Origin: Deltaproteobacteria bacterium
GTDB taxonomy: Bacteria > Desulfobacterota > DSM-4660 > Desulfatiglandales > B25-G16
Assembly: GCA_019308645.1 (NCBI GenBank)
Contig: JAFDHR010000171.1
Coordinates: 1-7,466 of the forward strand
Direction: 5' to 3'
DNA: 7,466 bases
A model generated the notes under the pieces. The model had not been told where the DNA came from. It ran no database searches and saw only the letters and a list, made by a program, of their open reading frames with translations. This document shows, in pieces, positions 5,521 through 7,466 of the stretch. Position numbers and translations under genes: made by a program. The number at the start of each line of letters is the position of its first letter. Positions within the stretch are counted from its first letter, which is position 1.

Positions 5521-5776
5521 TTACATCTTTAAAACAGAATAATACTGACCGTGCCGGTCTATTTTGTCTCCTACTGCAGTGCCACAAAATCGGCAGTCGG
5601 CAGCGATATTCATATTTGTCACCTTCAGGTAAAATCAAAAGAAGGGATTTTATTACTGGCACTGCCTTTCCACATTTGGGGCAGTAAAGCTCTGTGGCCT
5701 CGAATTCACCAAAACTTGATTGATCCTGCTCTTTCTTGTTTACAGAAGAATATCTAAAAGGTCCCTGCATATCCAT
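5521..5776 (-). pseudogene. Small zinc-ribbon protein gene broken by a 7-bp duplication
   Basis: The first 60 codons encode MDMQGPFRYSS, a polar stretch, then ELYCPKCGKAVPV and a hydrophobic LLLILPEGDKYEYRCR. Here CTGCCGA occurs twice in tandem (5603-5590 on the minus strand) and the frame is lost. As it stands, reading runs on to 5378 as a 132-residue product with an unrelated tail. Removing one copy gives CRFCGTAVGDKIDRHGQYYSVLKM and a stop at 5523-5521: 82 residues with Cys32, Cys35, Cys59 and Cys62 as two CxxC pairs, a textbook zinc ribbon. Small proteins of this form are, as I recall, common in Desulfobacterota; their function is unknown. The current frame loses Cys62. An assembly or sequencing error, or phase variation by the duplication, are alternatives to decay. 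Only a weak AGGGA precedes the ATG. Confidence 0.8.
5590..5603. repeat. 7-bp tandem duplication TCGGCAG x2
   Basis: TCGGCAGTCGGCAG on the plus strand is a perfect 7-bp direct repeat. It accounts exactly for the frameshift in the zinc-ribbon gene. Such short duplications typically arise, and can revert, by replication slippage. Confidence 0.9.
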
Positions 5777-5837
5777 AAATAATTCCCTTTTTTCTCTGAT
5801 TGTGTTAATAGCTTCTATATTTGTAACTCAGGTATCT

Positions 5838-5864
5838 TGCCACAAAGACACTAAGTCACCAAGA
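5838..5864 (+). repeat. GCCAC-type intergenic repeat, left arm
   Basis: TGCCACAAAGACACTAAGTC followed by ACCAAGA matches, in inverted orientation, the segment 5935-5961 at 22 of 27 positions. Its GCCAC opening and roughly 10-nt AA spacing recall the repeat at 6544-6577. Confidence 0.6.
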
Positions 5865-5897
5865 TTATTATATAATTCTTTATAATTGCCTTTTTAA

Positions 5898-5913
5898 TCC
5901 CGATAAATCGGGA
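5898..5913. repeat. Perfect palindrome TCCCGATAAATCGGGA
   Basis: A 7-bp stem TCCCGAT/ATCGGGA with a 2-base centre lies midway between the two inverted GCCAC repeats. It has no T-run, so it is not a convincing terminator. It may be the tip of a larger repeat unit or a protein-binding site. Confidence 0.5.
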
Positions 5914-5934
5914 GTGAAATTTATATTTATCTTC

Positions 5935-5961
5935 TCTTTGTGTCTTTGAGTCTTGGTGGCA
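5935..5961 (-). repeat. GCCAC-type intergenic repeat, right arm
   Basis: On the minus strand the sequence is TGCCACCAAGACTCAAAGAC followed by ACAAAGA, the inverted partner of 5838-5864 (22 of 27 positions). The two arms could pair in RNA to enclose the palindrome at 5898-5913. Confidence 0.6.
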
Positions 5962-6123
5962 GAATAGTTATCTATATTTTACAAAGAGATATAAAAAATG
6001 CAAGCATCGAATTAAGTAAAGCTCATGTTTATTTTGTTAATGACACTAAGGTGAAAATTGTCAGTCGTTATATCAACAAACCACCTACAACACACAACAT
6101 CCATCAATAAAAAGGAGAGAGGT

Positions 6124-6525
6124 ATGAAAATAAAACATATTGACCACATAGGAATAGCTGTAAATAGCATTGAGGAGGGGAAGAAATTTTTCACCGATAT
6201 ACTGGGATTAAAACTTCAAAAAGAAGAGACCATTGAAGAGCAAAAGGTAAAGACAGGCTTTTTCCCCATTACCGATAGCGAACTGGAATTGCTTGAATCA
6301 ACCGCTCCTGATGGACCTGTGGCAAAACACATTGCCTCCCGCGGTGAAGGCATGCAGCATATTGCATTCAGGGTAGACAATATTGATGAGGCCCTAAAAG
6401 AGCTAAAGGAAAAGGGAGTCCGTCTCATTGATCAGGAACCACGTAAGGGCGCCGGCGGAGCCAGGATCGCCTTTATCCATCCCAAAGAGTCACACGGAGT
6501 ATTAGTGGAGCTTTGCGAGAAATAA
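6124..6525 (+). CDS. mce: Methylmalonyl-CoA epimerase
   Basis: A 133-residue protein of the vicinal-oxygen-chelate fold, interconverting the (R) and (S) forms of methylmalonyl-CoA in the cytoplasm. This links methylmalonyl-CoA mutase with propionyl-CoA carboxylation in propionate oxidation or formation. Family marks: IKHIDHIGIAVNSIEEGKKF, GFFPITDSELELLEST, PVAKHIASRGEGMQHIAFRVD, LIDQEPRKGAGGARIAFIHP and GVLVELCEK. By alignment from memory the metal ligands are His8, Glu55, His79 and Glu129, all present; the usual HH pair reads QH and keeps the second His. The ATG at 6124 is set by AAGGAG six bases upstream; the frame is open back to 6058, but only with a TTG start. No mutase or carboxylase gene is in the window, so the gene stands alone here, perhaps cotranscribed with the amidohydrolase 100 bp downstream. 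Confidence 0.93.
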   Translation: MKIKHIDHIGIAVNSIEEGKKFFTDILGLKLQKEETIEEQKVKTGFFPITDSELELLESTAPDGPVAKHIASRGEGMQHIAFRVDNIDEALKELKEKGVRLIDQEPRKGAGGARIAFIHPKESHGVLVELCEK

Positions 6526-6543
6526 TTTGAGTTGATGTAACTT

Positions 6544-6609
6544 AGCCACGAATGAACACAAATGGACACAAATGAACCTGCCCGCCGGACGGCAGGCGGG
6601 TTTGTGGCT
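6544..6609. repeat. Composite intergenic repeat with REP-like hairpin
   Basis: Outer ends AGCCAC (6544-6549) and GTGGCT (6604-6609) are inverted. Inside are 10-nt tandem units AATGAACACA, AATGGACACA and AATGAAC (6551-6577), then a GC-rich hairpin between 6575-6586 and 6591-6602 (12 positions: one G-U pair, one C-A mismatch, GGAC loop). It fills most of the 100 bp between the epimerase and the amidohydrolase. It could weaken read-through or stabilise the epimerase mRNA 3' end; only three T follow, so termination is doubtful. Confidence 0.65.
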
Positions 6610-6625
6610 GAGTAGTTAGGATTTG

Positions 6626-7466
6626 ATGATAATAGACTCTCACACACATATCTTTCCAGTTGAAATCAGAGATAAACGGGAAGATTTTTTTGACGGTGAA
6701 GCAGCTTTCAAGTTGCTTTATAGTCTTCCTGGTTCAAAACTTGCCGGAGTAGAAGAGCTTATCAGGAATATGGATAATGAGGGAGTTGATAAATCGGTTG
6801 TATTTGGCTTCCCATGGAAAACCAAGGATTATTTCAAACGAAACAATGACTATATACTCAATGTAGTTGAAAGATACAAGGACAGGCTGATAGGCTTTAG
6901 CGCATTTTTCCCCCTGGCCAAAGACGCTCAAAAAGAACTTGAAAGGTGCCTGAAATCAGGCCTTTCCGGGGTGGGAGAACTGGCATTCTATACATCAGCT
7001 ATTTCAGAAGATACCATTACAGCCTTTAGGCCCATTGCTGAAATAGCTCAAAAATTTGACGTACCCATTCTTCTGCATACAAATGAATCTGTTGGCCATT
7101 ACTACCCTGGAAAAACCCCTATGACGTTGAAAGAGATATATGATTTCCTGCAATACTTTCCAGATAATAAAATCATCCTCGCACACTGGGGAGGAGGGCT
7201 CTTTTTTTACTACCTAATGAAAAAGGCAGTCAAAGGCGTATTAAAAAACACATGGTTTGATACTGCTGCCTCCCCATATCTTTATGATAAAGAGATTTAT
7301 TCTATCTCCACAAAGATAGTGGGTTTAGATAAGATACTATTTGGCAGCGATTTTCCCCTTATTAAACCGAGCCGCTACTTCAAGGAGATGAAAGATGCAG
7401 GTCTGTCCAAAGATGCCATAGGAAAGATATGCGGGGAAAATGCTGCGTCTTTGTTAAAAATAGGTT
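6626..7466 (+). CDS. Amidohydrolase family 2 (TIM-barrel metal-dependent hydrolase), 3' end cut
   Basis: The frame is open from ATG 6626 to the window edge, giving 280 residues without a stop. It shows the amidohydrolase-2 layout: MIIDSHTHIFP with the metal-binding HxH (His6, His8), GVGELAFYT with Glu118, VPILLHTNE with His151, IILAHWGGG with His187, and ILFGSDFPLI with Asp242. The final stretch GLSKDAIGKICGENAASLLKIG matches the usual C-terminal helix with its NA-LL motif, so only a few residues should be missing. Members hydrolyse or decarboxylate varied small substrates (for example ACMSD, gamma-resorcylate decarboxylase and uncharacterised ones); the actual substrate cannot be told. A modest AGGA lies 5 bases before the ATG. 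It may be cotranscribed with the epimerase across a repeat element. Confidence 0.88.
   Translation, partial: MIIDSHTHIFPVEIRDKREDFFDGEAAFKLLYSLPGSKLAGVEELIRNMDNEGVDKSVVFGFPWKTKDYFKRNNDYILNVVERYKDRLIGFSAFFPLAKDAQKELERCLKSGLSGVGELAFYTSAISEDTITAFRPIAEIAQKFDVPILLHTNESVGHYYPGKTPMTLKEIYDFLQYFPDNKIILAHWGGGLFFYYLMKKAVKGVLKNTWFDTAASPYLYDKEIYSISTKIVGLDKILFGSDFPLIKPSRYFKEMKDAGLSKDAIGKICGENAASLLKIG

Larger units (their letters stand above)
5777..6123. other. Intergenic region with repeats between divergent genes
   Basis: These 347 bases separate the zinc-ribbon gene (-) from methylmalonyl-CoA epimerase (+). They hold an inverted pair of GCCAC-type repeats (5838-5864 and 5935-5961), a short perfect palindrome between them (5898-5913) and an AT-rich leader. 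No convincing gene is seen. No promoter with both elements well matched was found for either gene. Confidence 0.6.

Noticed and set aside
5946..5973. Promoter for the epimerase (TTGAGT-16-TTATCT)
   Set aside because: The -10 match is poor and the -35 lies within the repeat arm; not better than chance in this AT-rich DNA.
6058..6123. N-terminal extension of methylmalonyl-CoA epimerase from TTG 6058
   Set aside because: The added residues are not family-like, and AAGGAG is placed correctly for ATG 6124.
6575..6603. Rho-independent terminator after the epimerase
   Set aside because: The hairpin is strong but followed by only three T and then a G-rich stretch; it fits a REP-like repeat better.
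6734..7186. Minus-strand open frames within the amidohydrolase gene
   Set aside because: They are antisense to a reading frame with a complete set of metal-binding motifs.

Overview
The window is AT-rich bacterial DNA. It reads like an anaerobic Gram-negative heterotroph, most likely a Desulfobacterota (former Deltaproteobacteria) lineage. This placement is an inference from gene content: an outer-membrane porin with a classical signal peptide, a secreted FG-GAP/VCBS protein beside it, a small CPxCG/CxxC zinc-ribbon protein of a kind I associate with these bacteria, acyl-CoA enzymes (crotonase, methylmalonyl-CoA epimerase) and many short intergenic repeats. No rRNA, tRNA or CRISPR array was seen.

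Layout. (1) 1-1049: right-hand part of an ISL3-family insertion sequence. Its transposase is split into two frames at an A8 run, and the left end lies outside the window. (2) 1118-1882 (+): a complete crotonase-family enoyl-CoA hydratase/isomerase with both catalytic glutamates. (3) 1891-2376: a four-helix-bundle (S23/IVP-like) gene on the minus strand, bracketed by inverted arrays of a 9-bp unit (NNAACNAAT). (4) 5242 down to 2387 (-): an outer-membrane porin, a strong bidirectional terminator, then a secreted protein with an N-terminal TolB-N/FlgO/CsgG-like domain and a C-terminal FG-GAP repeat region. (5) 5521-5776 (-): a zinc-ribbon gene broken by a 7-bp tandem duplication; removing one copy restores an 82-residue protein. 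(6) 5777-6123: a repeat-bearing intergenic region. (7) 6124-6525 (+): methylmalonyl-CoA epimerase. (8) 6626 to the window end (+): an amidohydrolase-2 family metal hydrolase, cut by the window edge.

The crotonase and the epimerase fit acyl-CoA/propionyl-CoA metabolism, but they are separated by an oppositely oriented envelope block, so no single operon links them. The porin and the FG-GAP protein probably form an envelope locus. No new defence or metabolic system is evident. The least explained elements are the four-helix-bundle cassette with its inverted 9-bp arrays, the transposase frameshift site (A_AAA_AAC followed after 6 nt by a 9-bp stem), the freshly broken zinc-ribbon gene, and an orphan 11-nt Shine-Dalgarno sequence in the porin leader.
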